Part shown: piece by piece, positions 8,694 to 17,285 of the stretch
How positions within the stretch are numbered: the stretch's first letter is position 1
Layout: the number at the start of each line of letters is the position of its first letter
Assembly (NCBI RefSeq): GCF_002844375.1
Contig: NZ_CP024199.1
Coordinates: 2,306,001-2,370,000 of the forward strand
DNA: 64,000 nucleotides
From: Thalassospira marina
Lineage (GTDB): Bacteria > Pseudomonadota > Alphaproteobacteria > Rhodospirillales > Thalassospiraceae
Direction: 5' to 3'
Notes under the pieces: generated by a model
What the model was told of the DNA's origin: nothing
Databases searched by the model: none
Seen by the model: only the letters and a program-made list of their open reading frames with translations
Program-made: the position numbers and the translations under genes

Positions 8694-9284
8694 TTATTCT
8701 GCTGCCGCCGCATTCAGGCGCAGATGGATGGTATCAAGCACCATTTTACGGGCCGCCGCGACATTGACCTGCCGGGGGGAAAGCCCCGACCGCACCCAGA
8801 TCCCGTCAATCATTGCAGCGATAACCTCGGCAATTTCATCGGCTTTCCGGTCACTGGTCAGTTCACGCAATTCATGGCGCAGGTTTGATGCCAGGCGGCG
8901 GAAATAAACGGTATTTAACCGCCGCAAAGGTTCCGAAAACGGCACCTGCGCCCAAAAGGACAACCACGCCACAGTCACCTGCGGGGTAAACTGTTCTTCG
9001 TTGAAATTGGTATTCACAATGGCTTCCAAACGCTCCATCGGCGTTTGGCATTGCGCAACCCTTTCAAGAAAATCAGCACGCAATTCCTGCATCAGAGACA
9101 ACATCGTTGCCTCCAGCAGGGCATTTTTACCGCCGAAATAATGCGAAATGATACCGGACGACATTCCTGCGGTGCCGGCTATCCGGCTGATCGTCGCATC
9201 GGCAAAACCAAACTGGTGAATGGTCGCAATCGTCGCATCAATAAGTTGCCTGCGGCGGACAGGCTGCATTCCAACCTTGGGCAT
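8694..9284 (-). CDS. betI: TetR-family repressor BetI
   Basis: A 196-residue TetR regulator. The N-terminus MPKVGMQPVRRRQLIDATI and the helix-turn-helix part FADATISRIAGTAGMSSGIISHYFGGKNALLEAT match the BetI family closely. BetI represses choline genes and is relieved by choline. I use the ATG at 9284 because the family begins MPK; a second in-frame ATG at 9296 would add four residues. It heads the leftward betI-betB-betA operon, and the BetI-like site at 9382-9399 lies about 100 bases upstream, in the region shared with choXWV. Confidence 0.92.
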   Translation of the reverse strand: MPKVGMQPVRRRQLIDATIATIHQFGFADATISRIAGTAGMSSGIISHYFGGKNALLEATMLSLMQELRADFLERVAQCQTPMERLEAIVNTNFNEEQFTPQVTVAWLSFWAQVPFSEPLRRLNTVYFRRLASNLRHELRELTSDRKADEIAEVIAAMIDGIWVRSGLSPRQVNVAAARKMVLDTIHLRLNAAAAE

Positions 9285-9351
9285 TCTGGTATCCAAAATC
9301 TTGCGATCCGAAGCAGAAAAAATCGATGAAACGGTTTTTTCCCCTTCGCAA

Positions 9352-9380
9352 TTGACCTGAAAAGAATATGATGTATTTTA
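9352..9380 (+). promoter_or_regulatory. Predicted sigma70 promoter for choXWV
   Basis: TTGACC at 9352-9357 and TATTTT at 9375-9380 with a 17-base spacer. The BetI-like operator begins two bases downstream, so a bound repressor would block initiation. A transcript from here would have a leader of about 240 bases. Confidence 0.55.
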
Positions 9381-9381
9381 A

Positions 9382-9399
9382 TTGAACATTCAATCAATA
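9382..9399. promoter_or_regulatory. BetI operator candidate
   Basis: ATTGAACATTCAATCAAT contains the perfect inverted repeat TTGAA-CA-TTCAA and the outer ATTGA...TCAAT pattern. It closely resembles what I recall of the ATTGAAC...ATCAAT BetI sites of gamma-proteobacteria. It sits between divergent betI and choX, overlapping possible promoter elements on both strands. Confidence 0.7.
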
Positions 9400-9570
9400 A
9401 AAACAGGTGAGGCCGTTACCATTTCCCTAAACGCAGAATCCTGCGTGTTTTCGGCTATCTGGCTCATCTGTTTGAATTAATTCCGGCCTGCAACACCGCG
9501 TTGATTGCAGTTCTGGACGAGTGTTGGCGCAAAGACCGTTGATGTTCGTCTGGCTTCCGGAACCGAGAGT

Positions 9571-9592
9571 CTGTTGCCACGTTTGGCAACAG
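9571..9592 (+). promoter_or_regulatory. Leader hairpin before choX
   Basis: Perfect 9-base stem CTGTTGCCA / TGGCAACAG around a 4-base loop CGTT, 35 bases before the choX ATG. There is no T-run, so it is more likely an mRNA-stabilising or regulatory element than a terminator. Confidence 0.5.
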
Positions 9593-9627
9593 TATCCGTA
9601 AGGTCCATACAAGGGAGAACCAGAAAC

Positions 9628-10590
9628 ATGACTTGTCGTAAATCCATTACCCGCCTTATGTGCAGCACCATGATTGCAGGTGCCGCACTGCTGGGTACAA
9701 CTGCCGCCCGGGCAGAAGTCCCCGATGCCTGCAAAACGGTAACCTTCTCTGATGTTGGCTGGACTGACATCACCGCAACCACAGCCACCGCCTCGGTGCT
9801 GCTTGATGCGCTGGGTTATAAAACCGAAACCGAACTTCTTTCGGTGCCGGTTACCTATACCAGCCTTAAAAATGGCGATGTTGACGTGTTTCTTGGCAAC
9901 TGGATGCCAACCATGTCAGCCGATATCAAACCCTATCTTGATGATGGCTCGGTTGAAAAGCTGAAGGCCAATCTTGAAGGGGCAAAATACACCCTGGCTG
10001 TTAGCAAGGCAGCCTATGACGCCGGGCTTAAAAGCTTTCAGGATATTGCCAAATTCAAGGATGAACTTGATGGCAAAATTTACGGCATTGAACCGGGCAA
10101 TGACGGCAACCGCCTGATCCAGGATATGATCGACAACAACCAGTTTGACCTTGGGGAATTTGAACTGGTTGAATCATCCGAACAGGGCATGCTGGCCCAG
10201 GTCAAACGCATCACATCGCGCGATAAATTCATCGTCTTCCTTGGCTGGGAACCGCACCCGATGAATGCCAAATACGATATGGCCTATCTTGATGGCGGCG
10301 ACGATGTTTTCGGCCCCAATTATGGTGGCGCCACGGTTTATACCAATGTGCGCAAGGGCTACCTGACCGATTGCCCGAATGCTGGCAAATTTGTTGATAA
10401 TCTGAAATTCACCCTCGAGATGGAAAACCAGATTATGGATTCCATCCTCAACGGAAACGAAGACCCGCAAAAAGCCGCCAAAGCCTGGATCAAGGCCAAC
10501 CCGGATGCGGCCTATGCCTGGCTTGATGGTGTCACCACCGTTGATGGCGGCGATGCCAAAGCCGCCGTCAAGGAAAAGCTCGGCCTCTAA
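9628..10590 (+). CDS. choX: Choline ABC transporter, periplasmic binding protein
   Basis: A 320-residue OpuAC/ProX-type binding protein. The ATG at 9628 follows AAGGGAG with good spacing. Residues 1-30 are a signal peptide (LMCSTMIAGAALLGTTAARA then AEVPDAC). The mature part begins CKTVTFSDVGWTDITATTATA, as in ChoX, and has the aromatic residues (FLGNWMPTM, FLGWEPHPMN) that form the quaternary-amine cage in this family. It captures choline, and possibly acetylcholine or betaine, in the periplasm. It is followed by choW and choV. A GC-rich hairpin after its stop probably raises its level relative to the membrane subunits. Confidence 0.92.
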   Translation: MTCRKSITRLMCSTMIAGAALLGTTAARAEVPDACKTVTFSDVGWTDITATTATASVLLDALGYKTETELLSVPVTYTSLKNGDVDVFLGNWMPTMSADIKPYLDDGSVEKLKANLEGAKYTLAVSKAAYDAGLKSFQDIAKFKDELDGKIYGIEPGNDGNRLIQDMIDNNQFDLGEFELVESSEQGMLAQVKRITSRDKFIVFLGWEPHPMNAKYDMAYLDGGDDVFGPNYGGATVYTNVRKGYLTDCPNAGKFVDNLKFTLEMENQIMDSILNGNEDPQKAAKAWIKANPDAAYAWLDGVTTVDGGDAKAAVKEKLGL

Positions 10591-10617
10591 TCGCCTGACA
10601 TTTCACAATGCCGATAT

Positions 10618-10645
10618 CCCTGCCCCGGTTTTTACCCGGGCAGGG
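10618..10645 (+). repeat. Intercistronic hairpin between choX and choW
   Basis: CCCTGCCC / GGGCAGGG, 8 paired bases extended by two more pairs after one mismatch, with a T-rich loop. No T-run follows, so transcription probably continues. Such stems commonly stabilise binding-protein mRNA. Confidence 0.6.
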
Positions 10646-10753
10646 TACGTGCCCACGGTGCCCCTGTTGCGTCCTTACCCAGCAGGCAGCGGCCAGCTTT
10701 AAGGGTGCGGAAGTCATAAATACTCATTCATTAAATTTACTGGAATTTGTCCC

Positions 10754-11602
10754 ATGGAATGGCTCACGGAAATCAAGATTCCGCTAGGGAGCTGGATTGC
10801 ATCCCTGATGGACGCCTTAAATGATCACGCCGACTTTGTTTTTTATGCCATCTCGGATGCGCTGGGTTTTGTCATTGACCATACTGTCGATGCGCTGGTC
10901 TGGTTGCACCCGCTTGTTATCATCGCCTTTTTTGCCGGTCTTGCGATCTGGCTGCATAAATCCTGGAAGCTGACGGCTTTTACCATCCTGTCGCTGCTCC
11001 TGATCGTCAATCTTGGCTATTGGGAAGCAACGATGGAAACACTGGCAATGGTGTTTTACGCCACGCTGATCTGTATGCTGATCGGGGTGCCGCTTGGCGT
11101 TGCATCAGCACATCGACCCTGGCTTTATCATGCCCTGCGCCCGGTGCTTGACCTGATGCAGACCATTCCGACTTTTGTGTATCTGATCCCAACCCTGATC
11201 CTGTTTGGTCTGGGCGTTGTACCCGGTCTTATTTCAACGGTGATTTTTTCAATCGCCGCACCAGTCCGCTTAACCCAGCTTGGCATTTCATCAACGCCCA
11301 AAGCCCTGATCGAAGCTGGCCAAAGCTTTGGCTGCACCCCACGGCAACTGCTTTTTAAGGTTGAACTGCCATCTGCCATGCCATCTATCATGGCCGGGCT
11401 GACGCAGTGCATCATGCTGTCGCTTTCGATGGTGGTGATTTCCGCCCTTGTCGGCGCGGACGGATTGGGCAAACCAGTGGTGCGCGCCCTTAACACCGTC
11501 AATATCGCCCAGGGTTTTGAAGCCGGGCTTGCAATCGTCATTCTGGCAATCGTGCTGGACCGCATTTGCCGCCGCGACAACAGCGAAAAAACGGGGCAGT
11601 AA
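10754..11602 (+). CDS. choW: Choline ABC transporter, permease
   Basis: A 282-residue inner-membrane subunit of the ProW/OpuAB type with about seven hydrophobic helices. The EAA-loop region that contacts the ATPase is near residues 185-205 (EAGQSFGCTPRQLLFKVELP). The N-terminus IKIPLGSWIASLMDALNDH is typical of ChoW/ProW. It forms the translocation path for choline with choX and choV. The 163-base gap from choX carries a stem-loop, and the choV ATG follows the stop after one base, indicating tight co-expression with the ATPase. Confidence 0.92.
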   Translation: MEWLTEIKIPLGSWIASLMDALNDHADFVFYAISDALGFVIDHTVDALVWLHPLVIIAFFAGLAIWLHKSWKLTAFTILSLLLIVNLGYWEATMETLAMVFYATLICMLIGVPLGVASAHRPWLYHALRPVLDLMQTIPTFVYLIPTLILFGLGVVPGLISTVIFSIAAPVRLTQLGISSTPKALIEAGQSFGCTPRQLLFKVELPSAMPSIMAGLTQCIMLSLSMVVISALVGADGLGKPVVRALNTVNIAQGFEAGLAIVILAIVLDRICRRDNSEKTGQ

Positions 11603-11603
11603 C

Positions 11604-12806
11604 ATGACCAATGCCGTTGAATTCGACAATATCGATGTAATTTTTGGTGACCGCCAGGCAGAGGCCCTCGCCCTGCTGGACCAGGGTAAAAACCGGTCGC
11701 AAATCCAGGAAGCAACCAACAATATTCTGGGGGTTGCCGATGTCAGCTTTAATGTGCCGCAGGGTGAAATCTGTGTTTTGATGGGGCTTTCTGGCTCTGG
11801 CAAATCATCGCTGCTGCGCTGCGTGAATGGCCTGAACAAGGTTTCACGCGGGTCGCTGCGGGTACGCCATGGCGATGGCGATAATATCACTGATGTCACC
11901 AGCTGCGATGCGCAAACCCTGCGTACCCTGCGCCGCGAACATGTCGCCATGGTATTTCAGCAATTCGCGCTGCTGCCCTGGCGCACCGTTGCCGAAAATG
12001 TCGGCTTTGGCCTCGAACTTCGGGGGATGAACGCCAGGGAACGCCAGGAAATTGTTCAGGAAAAACTCGCCCTTGTCGGGCTGGCTGAATGGGCATCCAA
12101 ATACGCCCACGAACTTTCGGGCGGCATGCAGCAACGCGTGGGCCTTGCCCGTGCCTTTGCTACGGATGCCCCCATCCTGCTAATGGATGAACCTTTCTCC
12201 GCCCTTGATCCGCTTATTCGCAATCGCCTGCAGGATGAACTTCTTGATTTGCAGGAAAAGCTGAACAAAACGATCCTGTTTGTCAGCCATGATCTGGATG
12301 AAGCCATGAAGCTGGGCAATTCAATCGCGATCATGGAAGGCGGTTATGTTGTGCAGCATGGCAGCCCCGAAGACATCGCCCTGCGCCCGGCAAACGATTA
12401 CGTCGCCGATTTTGTTGCCCACATGAACCCGGTCAATATCCTGCGTGCCCGCGCCATCATGCAGCGTGCCACCAATGACCAGCGCAATGGTTCTGGCGAT
12501 TTTAAAATCGAAGACGAAGATATCCACATCACCGTGGCAGATGGCGTGGTAAAAGCCGCCAGAAAAGGGGCCGGCCAGGAATTGCGCCTTGTCCCCTATA
12601 ACGGCACCCTGCCCGATGATCTTGGCACCACAAACAATTCCGTCATCTTTGTTGCCGATGAAAATGTGCTGCTAAAACACCTGATCGAAATTCGCGAAAT
12701 CACCCAGAACCCGGTAATCCTGACGCGCGAAAACCGCCTTTCAGGCACATTGGGTCGGCGCGAATTTTTCGCCAGCCTGACGCAAACCGCAACGGTCGGC
12801 GACTAG
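11604..12806 (+). CDS. choV: Choline ABC transporter, ATP-binding subunit
   Basis: A 400-residue ATPase of the ProV/OpuAA type. The ATG at 11604 is one base after the choW stop. Walker A is GLSGSGKSSLLR, the signature is ELSGGMQQRVGLARA and Walker B is ILLMDEPFSALDP. The N-terminal segment DRQAEALALLDQGKNRSQI is characteristic of ChoV. About 130 residues follow the ATPase domain (to ...SGTLGRREFFASL); this part corresponds to the regulatory CBS-like region of ProV, but I see no clear CBS signature. A strong bidirectional terminator follows. Confidence 0.92.
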   Translation: MTNAVEFDNIDVIFGDRQAEALALLDQGKNRSQIQEATNNILGVADVSFNVPQGEICVLMGLSGSGKSSLLRCVNGLNKVSRGSLRVRHGDGDNITDVTSCDAQTLRTLRREHVAMVFQQFALLPWRTVAENVGFGLELRGMNARERQEIVQEKLALVGLAEWASKYAHELSGGMQQRVGLARAFATDAPILLMDEPFSALDPLIRNRLQDELLDLQEKLNKTILFVSHDLDEAMKLGNSIAIMEGGYVVQHGSPEDIALRPANDYVADFVAHMNPVNILRARAIMQRATNDQRNGSGDFKIEDEDIHITVADGVVKAARKGAGQELRLVPYNGTLPDDLGTTNNSVIFVADENVLLKHLIEIREITQNPVILTRENRLSGTLGRREFFASLTQTATVGD

Positions 12807-12833
12807 CCACACACCGTAAACCGCACCTAAAAC

Positions 12834-12867
12834 AAAGGCGGCCGCGCATCACATGCGGGCCGCCTTT
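12834..12867. terminator. Bidirectional terminator between choV and moaD
   Basis: Stem AAAGGCGGCCGCGCAT / ATGCGGGCCGCCTTT (one mismatch or bulge) around a 3-base loop, with A-run and T-run flanks. It serves both convergent genes. Confidence 0.85.
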
Positions 12868-12903
12868 CGTTTATTGGTGTGCCTTGGCACGCAACGCGCG
12901 GTT

Positions 12904-13155
12904 TTAACCGCCGGTCACGGGCGGAAATAATGCAATTTCCCGCGTTTCGCCAATAACGGCGTCCGCCTGGGCAAATTCCTGATCCAGCGCAACACGCACC
13001 AGTTCCGGGTCCTGAAAGGCGGCGGCGTAATTATCCCCGCGCGTTGGCATCCATGCCAAAAGGTCCGCCACGGTGCGGATATTTTCAGGCAGGTCCAGGG
13101 TTTCTTCAGCCTTGCCGATACGGTCCTTGACCCAGGCAAAATAAACAATCTTCAT
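12904..13155 (-). CDS. moaD: Molybdopterin synthase sulfur-carrier subunit MoaD
   Basis: An 83-residue ubiquitin-fold protein ending in PPVTGG, the Gly-Gly tail that is adenylated and thiocarboxylated. It donates sulfur to precursor Z in molybdopterin synthase with MoaE. The start MKIVYFAWVKDRIG at 13155 is an ATG; an upstream TTG could add two residues. There is no moaE, moaC or moeB next to it, which is unusual since moaD and moaE are commonly adjacent. It follows the LysR gene on the same strand by 73 bases and converges on choV. Confidence 0.85.
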   Translation of the reverse strand: MKIVYFAWVKDRIGKAEETLDLPENIRTVADLLAWMPTRGDNYAAAFQDPELVRVALDQEFAQADAVIGETREIALFPPVTGG

Positions 13156-13228
13156 CGTCAATCCGGTGTTAAATCATGTGTTTTGCGCATGCTGGCCCAA
13201 AGCAGCCCCTGGCACAAGGCGCAAAGCA

Positions 13229-14173
13229 TCACGAATAGATAAAATATCCGTCAGGTGCGGCTGCCAAACGTGCCGTCAGGTTATCGATGAAAAACCGTTC
13301 CGCCCGGCTTAATGACATGCGCGGATTGGTCACCAGATAAATATCAATCGCGGGCGGCGCATCATATGGGGGGAGTTGCCACAACACCCCACGGTCACGC
13401 GCGCTTTTCACAACATGTATCGGCAAAGGCCCAATCCCCAAACCGGCATTGATCAACCTGCGCACTTCTTCCAGATGCGGGCTGGTGGCAATAACCTTGC
13501 CTTTCATGCCTTCACGCGCGCGCAAAACGGCCACTGGCGCCAGTGCATCGGAAAGCTGATCGGTGGAAAATGAAACAAATGCTTCGTGGCGCAAGTCGGC
13601 CAGTGTCAAATCCCGCCGGCCAAAAAGGTGATGCGTCGGCCCGCAAAAGAAGCCGAAATGTTCCCGGTAAAGCCTGCGATATTCCAAGCGCGGATGTTGT
13701 TCATTGACCAGGCAAATGCCAAAGCTCGCCTGCTGGGACAAAACCTGGCTAACAACATGGGCCGATGTGGCAACATTGATTTCATAGGTTACCTGTGGAT
13801 GCTGCCGGTTAAATTCAAACAGGGCTTCGTCAAGGGGCGGGAACACCACGTGGCTTGCCATCCATAAATGCAAATGCCCGGTCAACTGCCCGCCACTATC
13901 CTGCATCACATCGGATAAGCGGCCAATGGCACCGCAAATTTCCCGGCATTCGTGATAAAGTGCCGCACCCTGCTCCGTCACTTCAAAACGGCCACGTTCG
14001 CGGTCAATCAGGCGCGCGCCGATCTGGTCTTCCAGGCGTTTCAAGGCATTGCTGACACTGGGCTGGCGCAACAGCAACCGGTTTGCCGCCCCGGTGATGG
14101 ACCGTTCCTCGACAATGACGGTAAAGGTATGCAGCAGGTTCCAGTCAAACCTGCGTCTGGAAATATCATCCAT
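13229..14173 (-). CDS. LysR-family transcriptional regulator
   Basis: A 314-residue LysR protein. The N-terminal winged helix is LLHTFTVIVEERSITGAANRL followed by LRQPSVSNALKRLEDQIGARLIDR. The remaining 220 residues form the effector-binding domain. It is divergent from the ten-gene ABC/BKACE operon (14342-24702), with a 168-base shared region that holds LysR-like repeats. By the usual LysR rule it should activate that operon on sensing its substrate or an intermediate and repress itself. The ligand is unknown. Confidence 0.88.
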   Translation of the reverse strand: MDDISRRRFDWNLLHTFTVIVEERSITGAANRLLLRQPSVSNALKRLEDQIGARLIDRERGRFEVTEQGAALYHECREICGAIGRLSDVMQDSGGQLTGHLHLWMASHVVFPPLDEALFEFNRQHPQVTYEINVATSAHVVSQVLSQQASFGICLVNEQHPRLEYRRLYREHFGFFCGPTHHLFGRRDLTLADLRHEAFVSFSTDQLSDALAPVAVLRAREGMKGKVIATSPHLEEVRRLINAGLGIGPLPIHVVKSARDRGVLWQLPPYDAPPAIDIYLVTNPRMSLSRAERFFIDNLTARLAAAPDGYFIYS

Positions 14174-14182
14174 AACCGCCTC

Positions 14183-14232
14183 ATAGTTATTCGCTATGGG
14201 TTATATTCTACTTATCTATTTGCGCTATAGGC
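14183..14232. promoter_or_regulatory. LysR-type binding-site candidates
   Basis: ATAG-N7-CTAT at 14183-14197 fits a T-N11-A LysR box. A near-direct copy of its right half (TTCGCTATGGG, then TGCGCTATAGG) recurs 30 bases later. The pair lies just upstream of the regulator start and within the divergent promoter region, as expected for recognition and activation sites. Confidence 0.45.
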
Positions 14233-14341
14233 AAGCTTAAGGTGGAATGCTTGCAAGATTGAAAACTGGCAACACGAATTGCCCGGCATAAAAAGGATAT
14301 CGGGGAAATGTCCATTTATGCTGCATAAACGGGAGGCCCGC

Positions 14342-15217
14342 ATGGCCGCTGGTGTCGCAAGGGCGCAAAAACGCGCCCCGTGGATACTGCTTTCACCATC
14401 ACTGGTAACGATTGGCTTTCTGCTGATCATTCCGATGATGTTTATTGTGGTGTATTCCTTCTGGTTACGAACCGCCACCGGCGCGGACCAGACCGGGTTC
14501 TACCTTGATAACTGGCAGGAAGTACTATCCGATCCGTTTTATCGCGACATCCTGTTTCAAACCCTGAAAATCGCGTTTTACACCACAGTCATTTGCGCCT
14601 TTGTCGGCTACATTCCCGCCTATTTTGTTGCCAATACGCGCATGCGCTCCAAAACGTTTCTGCTGTTGATGCTGATGTTACCTTTCTGGATCAGCTACAT
14701 CATCCGCACCATGTCCTGGATCAATATCCTTGGCACGTCAGGTGCCATCAACGGCCTGTTATTGTGGGCTGGCATCATCGATAGTCCCCTTAACATGCTT
14801 TATAACCAGACCACGGTTATTCTTGGCCTGGTGCATTATCTGCTGCCTTTCATGATCCTGAATGTCTATGTCAGCCTTGATGGCATTGACAAAAACCTGA
14901 CCGAGGCCGCCGAAAGCCTGGGCTGCAATGGCTTCCAGGCCTTTCGCGAAGTCACATTGCCCCTGTCTTTTCCCGGTCTGGCTGCGGGGTCGCTATTATG
15001 TTTTGTGCTGGCATCGGGCACCTATATTACCCCGCTTATTCTGGGCGGCCCGCGCGATGCGATGTTTGCCAATCTGGTATTTGAAGCCATCATCACGCAA
15101 CTCAACTGGCCGCTTGGCTCGGCCCTGTCGCTGGTGCTGCTTGCACTACTTGGGGCTCTGGTCGTGATTTACACCCGTTATCTTGGCGTTGATCAAATCG
15201 CCAAAAGTTTCCGGTAA
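14342..15217 (+). CDS. Polyamine-type ABC transporter, permease 1 (PotB-like)
   Basis: A 291-residue permease with six predicted helices. I choose the ATG at 14342 because GGGAGG lies 5 bases upstream; in-frame ATGs at 14279 and 14318 lack a good site. The coupling loop is near residues 185-205 (LTEAAESLGCNGFQAFREVTLP shown in part: EAAESLGCNGFQAFREV). The first cytoplasmic segment and the ATYITPLILGG-like stretch (SGTYITPLILGGP) are typical of the spermidine/putrescine class. It is the first gene of the LysR-controlled operon and pairs with the next gene. Confidence 0.85.
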   Translation: MAAGVARAQKRAPWILLSPSLVTIGFLLIIPMMFIVVYSFWLRTATGADQTGFYLDNWQEVLSDPFYRDILFQTLKIAFYTTVICAFVGYIPAYFVANTRMRSKTFLLLMLMLPFWISYIIRTMSWINILGTSGAINGLLLWAGIIDSPLNMLYNQTTVILGLVHYLLPFMILNVYVSLDGIDKNLTEAAESLGCNGFQAFREVTLPLSFPGLAAGSLLCFVLASGTYITPLILGGPRDAMFANLVFEAIITQLNWPLGSALSLVLLALLGALVVIYTRYLGVDQIAKSFR

Positions 15218-15231
15218 GGGGGGAATTTATC

Positions 15232-16038
15232 ATGACAAACGGCTGGTCCTGGATCCGTATCGCCACCATTTTCGTTTATCTTTTTCTGTTTGCGCCGGTC
15301 GCTGTCGTTATCCTGCTGGCTTTTAACGCCAACCAGTTTGGTAGCTTCCCGATCGAAGGATTTTCCCTGCGCTGGTTTGATTCCCTTTTGCATAACGATG
15401 CCATTGTCCGGGCATTCAAAACGTCGCTTTTGCTCGGTGTTTTAACCAGCATCATTTCAACGACAATCGGCACAATGGCGGCTGTTGCCATGGTGCGTTA
15501 TGATTTTCCGGGGAAAAAGGCCATTTCCAGCCTGCTGATCGCGCCCATCCTCATCCCCGAAGTGGTCCTGGCTGTTGCGTTATTGCTGTTCCTGCAATTC
15601 CTTGCACTGCCCAAAAGCTTTGGCCTTTTGCTAATGGGGCATGTTGTTTTTACCCTGCCCTTTGTGCTGCTGGTCGTACAGGCACGGCTGGTATCCATTC
15701 GCCGCGACGTCGAAGAAGCCGCCATGAGCCTGGGCGCCACACCAATCCAGACCTTTTTTGAAATCACCCTGCCCCTCATGCTGCCTGCGGTTATGGCTGG
15801 CATGCTGTTTTCCTTCACCATTTCATTTGATGACATTACCGGCACCCTTTTCTGGAAACCGGGCGGCGTTGAAACCGTCCCCACCCAGATCTTTGCCATG
15901 CTGCGCAATTCCATCAGCCCGGAAATCAACGCCCTTGGCGCTGTCATGGTGATGTTCACTGTTGCCCTGCCCCTTGTCGCCACCGCCATTGCCCGCCGCC
16001 TTTCGGCAGCACGCATCAAGGCCAGCATGGCCAAATAA
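15232..16038 (+). CDS. Polyamine-type ABC transporter, permease 2 (PotC-like)
   Basis: A 268-residue inner-membrane permease with six predicted helices. GGGGGG lies 8 bases before the ATG. The N-terminus FVYLFLFAPVAVVILLAFN and SLRWFDSLL are characteristic of PotC/PotI proteins. The EAA loop is VEEAAMSLGATPIQTFFEITLP (key part EEAAMSLGATPIQTF). It forms a heterodimer with the preceding permease, 14 bases away. Family transporters carry polyamines, but relatives import opines, amino-acid derivatives and iron, so substrate identity remains open. Confidence 0.85.
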   Translation: MTNGWSWIRIATIFVYLFLFAPVAVVILLAFNANQFGSFPIEGFSLRWFDSLLHNDAIVRAFKTSLLLGVLTSIISTTIGTMAAVAMVRYDFPGKKAISSLLIAPILIPEVVLAVALLLFLQFLALPKSFGLLLMGHVVFTLPFVLLVVQARLVSIRRDVEEAAMSLGATPIQTFFEITLPLMLPAVMAGMLFSFTISFDDITGTLFWKPGGVETVPTQIFAMLRNSISPEINALGAVMVMFTVALPLVATAIARRLSAARIKASMAK

Positions 16039-16113
16039 CGAAACGGGAAAACCCGTCAAAACACCAAAAGAACAAAGACAAAAACATCAAACCTTTATCA
16101 GGAGGCTTAACCA

Positions 16114-17268
16114 ATGGATGATACGAAACGTTATGAACGCCTGCTAAGCCGTTATAAAAATGGCGAAATCAGCCGCCGTACTTTTTTGACTGTTCTGGGC
16201 GCTGCTGGTGCTGCTGCCGGTATTGTGGGCGGGCCGATGGGCATGCTGGTCAAATCGGCCAGGGCCGCCACACCCGAACAGGTCCGTTTTGACGGTTGGG
16301 GTGGCGTCGTTTCCGAGGCCTTTGAAAAACATGCCTTTGCCCCCTATACCGCAAAAACCGGCATCAAGGTTGTTTCCGGCACCTTTGGTGGCGCGGATGA
16401 ATATCTGGCACGGGTAAAATCCAGCCAGCCTGGCGAATTCAACCTCGCCCACCTTTCCGGCGTGTTCGACTATGCCCGTTATCACGGGCTGGAGCTTAGC
16501 TCCGAACTGAACGAAGCCAATATTCCCAACCTTAAAACTGTCATCACCAACCTGATCGAGCCGCTGCGCAAAATCTCGGACGGTAAACTTTCGGCTGTTC
16601 CCTATGATTATGGCACCACGGGCATTGCCTATAATCGCAAACATATCAGCGACGACGAAGCAAAGACCAAAGGTGCCAAGCTGATGATCGATGAAGCCTA
16701 TAAAGGCAAAATCGGCGGCTGGGCGGAATGGAAAACCCGTGTCTGGTATGGCGCCCTGCAATCGGATCAGGACCCGAACAACATTGGTGATATGGAAGCC
16801 GTTTGGGACATGATCCGCAAACATCGCGATCTGGCCCTGAAATACTGGACTTCCGGTGCCGAGCTGATGAGCCTTCTGGCCGAAGAGGAAATTTACGTTA
16901 CCGAAGGCTGGTCGGGCCGCATTCGTGCCCTTCAGGACCAGGGGCATGACATTGGCTATTACGACCCCAAAGGCGGCCTTGGCTGGCAGGAATGCATCTT
17001 TGTTCTTAAGGGCAGCCCGATGGCAGCCTGCGAAGAACTTCTAAATTTCATGCTGGAACCCGAAGTCGCCATTGCGGTTGCCGAAGGGCAGTTCTACCCG
17101 CCCTCGCTGGATCCGCAAAAGGTCGAACTGGGCAAACTCATACCGACCCTTCCGGCATTTGACCCCAGCGGTACGCTGGACGGGCTCAGCTTCTTTGATC
17201 CGGCCTACTGGAACAAAAACGAAGCTGACTGGTCGAAGAAATTTTCACGGGTACAGCGCGGTTATTAA
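16114..17268 (+). CDS. Polyamine-type ABC transporter, binding protein with Tat signal
   Basis: A 384-residue PotD/PotF-like periplasmic binding protein. The N-terminus contains SRRTFLTVLGAAGAAAGIVGG, a twin-arginine signal, so it is probably exported folded; cleavage is likely after ...VKSARA. The mature part (PEQVRFDGWGGVVSEAFEKH) and YDYGTTGIAYNRKH follow the family pattern. It determines specificity of the importer. It follows the permeases by 75 bases, and a hairpin with a T-rich tail follows its stop, which probably lowers transcription into the ATPase and enzyme genes. Confidence 0.87.
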   Translation: MDDTKRYERLLSRYKNGEISRRTFLTVLGAAGAAAGIVGGPMGMLVKSARAATPEQVRFDGWGGVVSEAFEKHAFAPYTAKTGIKVVSGTFGGADEYLARVKSSQPGEFNLAHLSGVFDYARYHGLELSSELNEANIPNLKTVITNLIEPLRKISDGKLSAVPYDYGTTGIAYNRKHISDDEAKTKGAKLMIDEAYKGKIGGWAEWKTRVWYGALQSDQDPNNIGDMEAVWDMIRKHRDLALKYWTSGAELMSLLAEEEIYVTEGWSGRIRALQDQGHDIGYYDPKGGLGWQECIFVLKGSPMAACEELLNFMLEPEVAIAVAEGQFYPPSLDPQKVELGKLIPTLPAFDPSGTLDGLSFFDPAYWNKNEADWSKKFSRVQRGY

Positions 17269-17285
17269 TCGCCCTTCCCGTCAGG

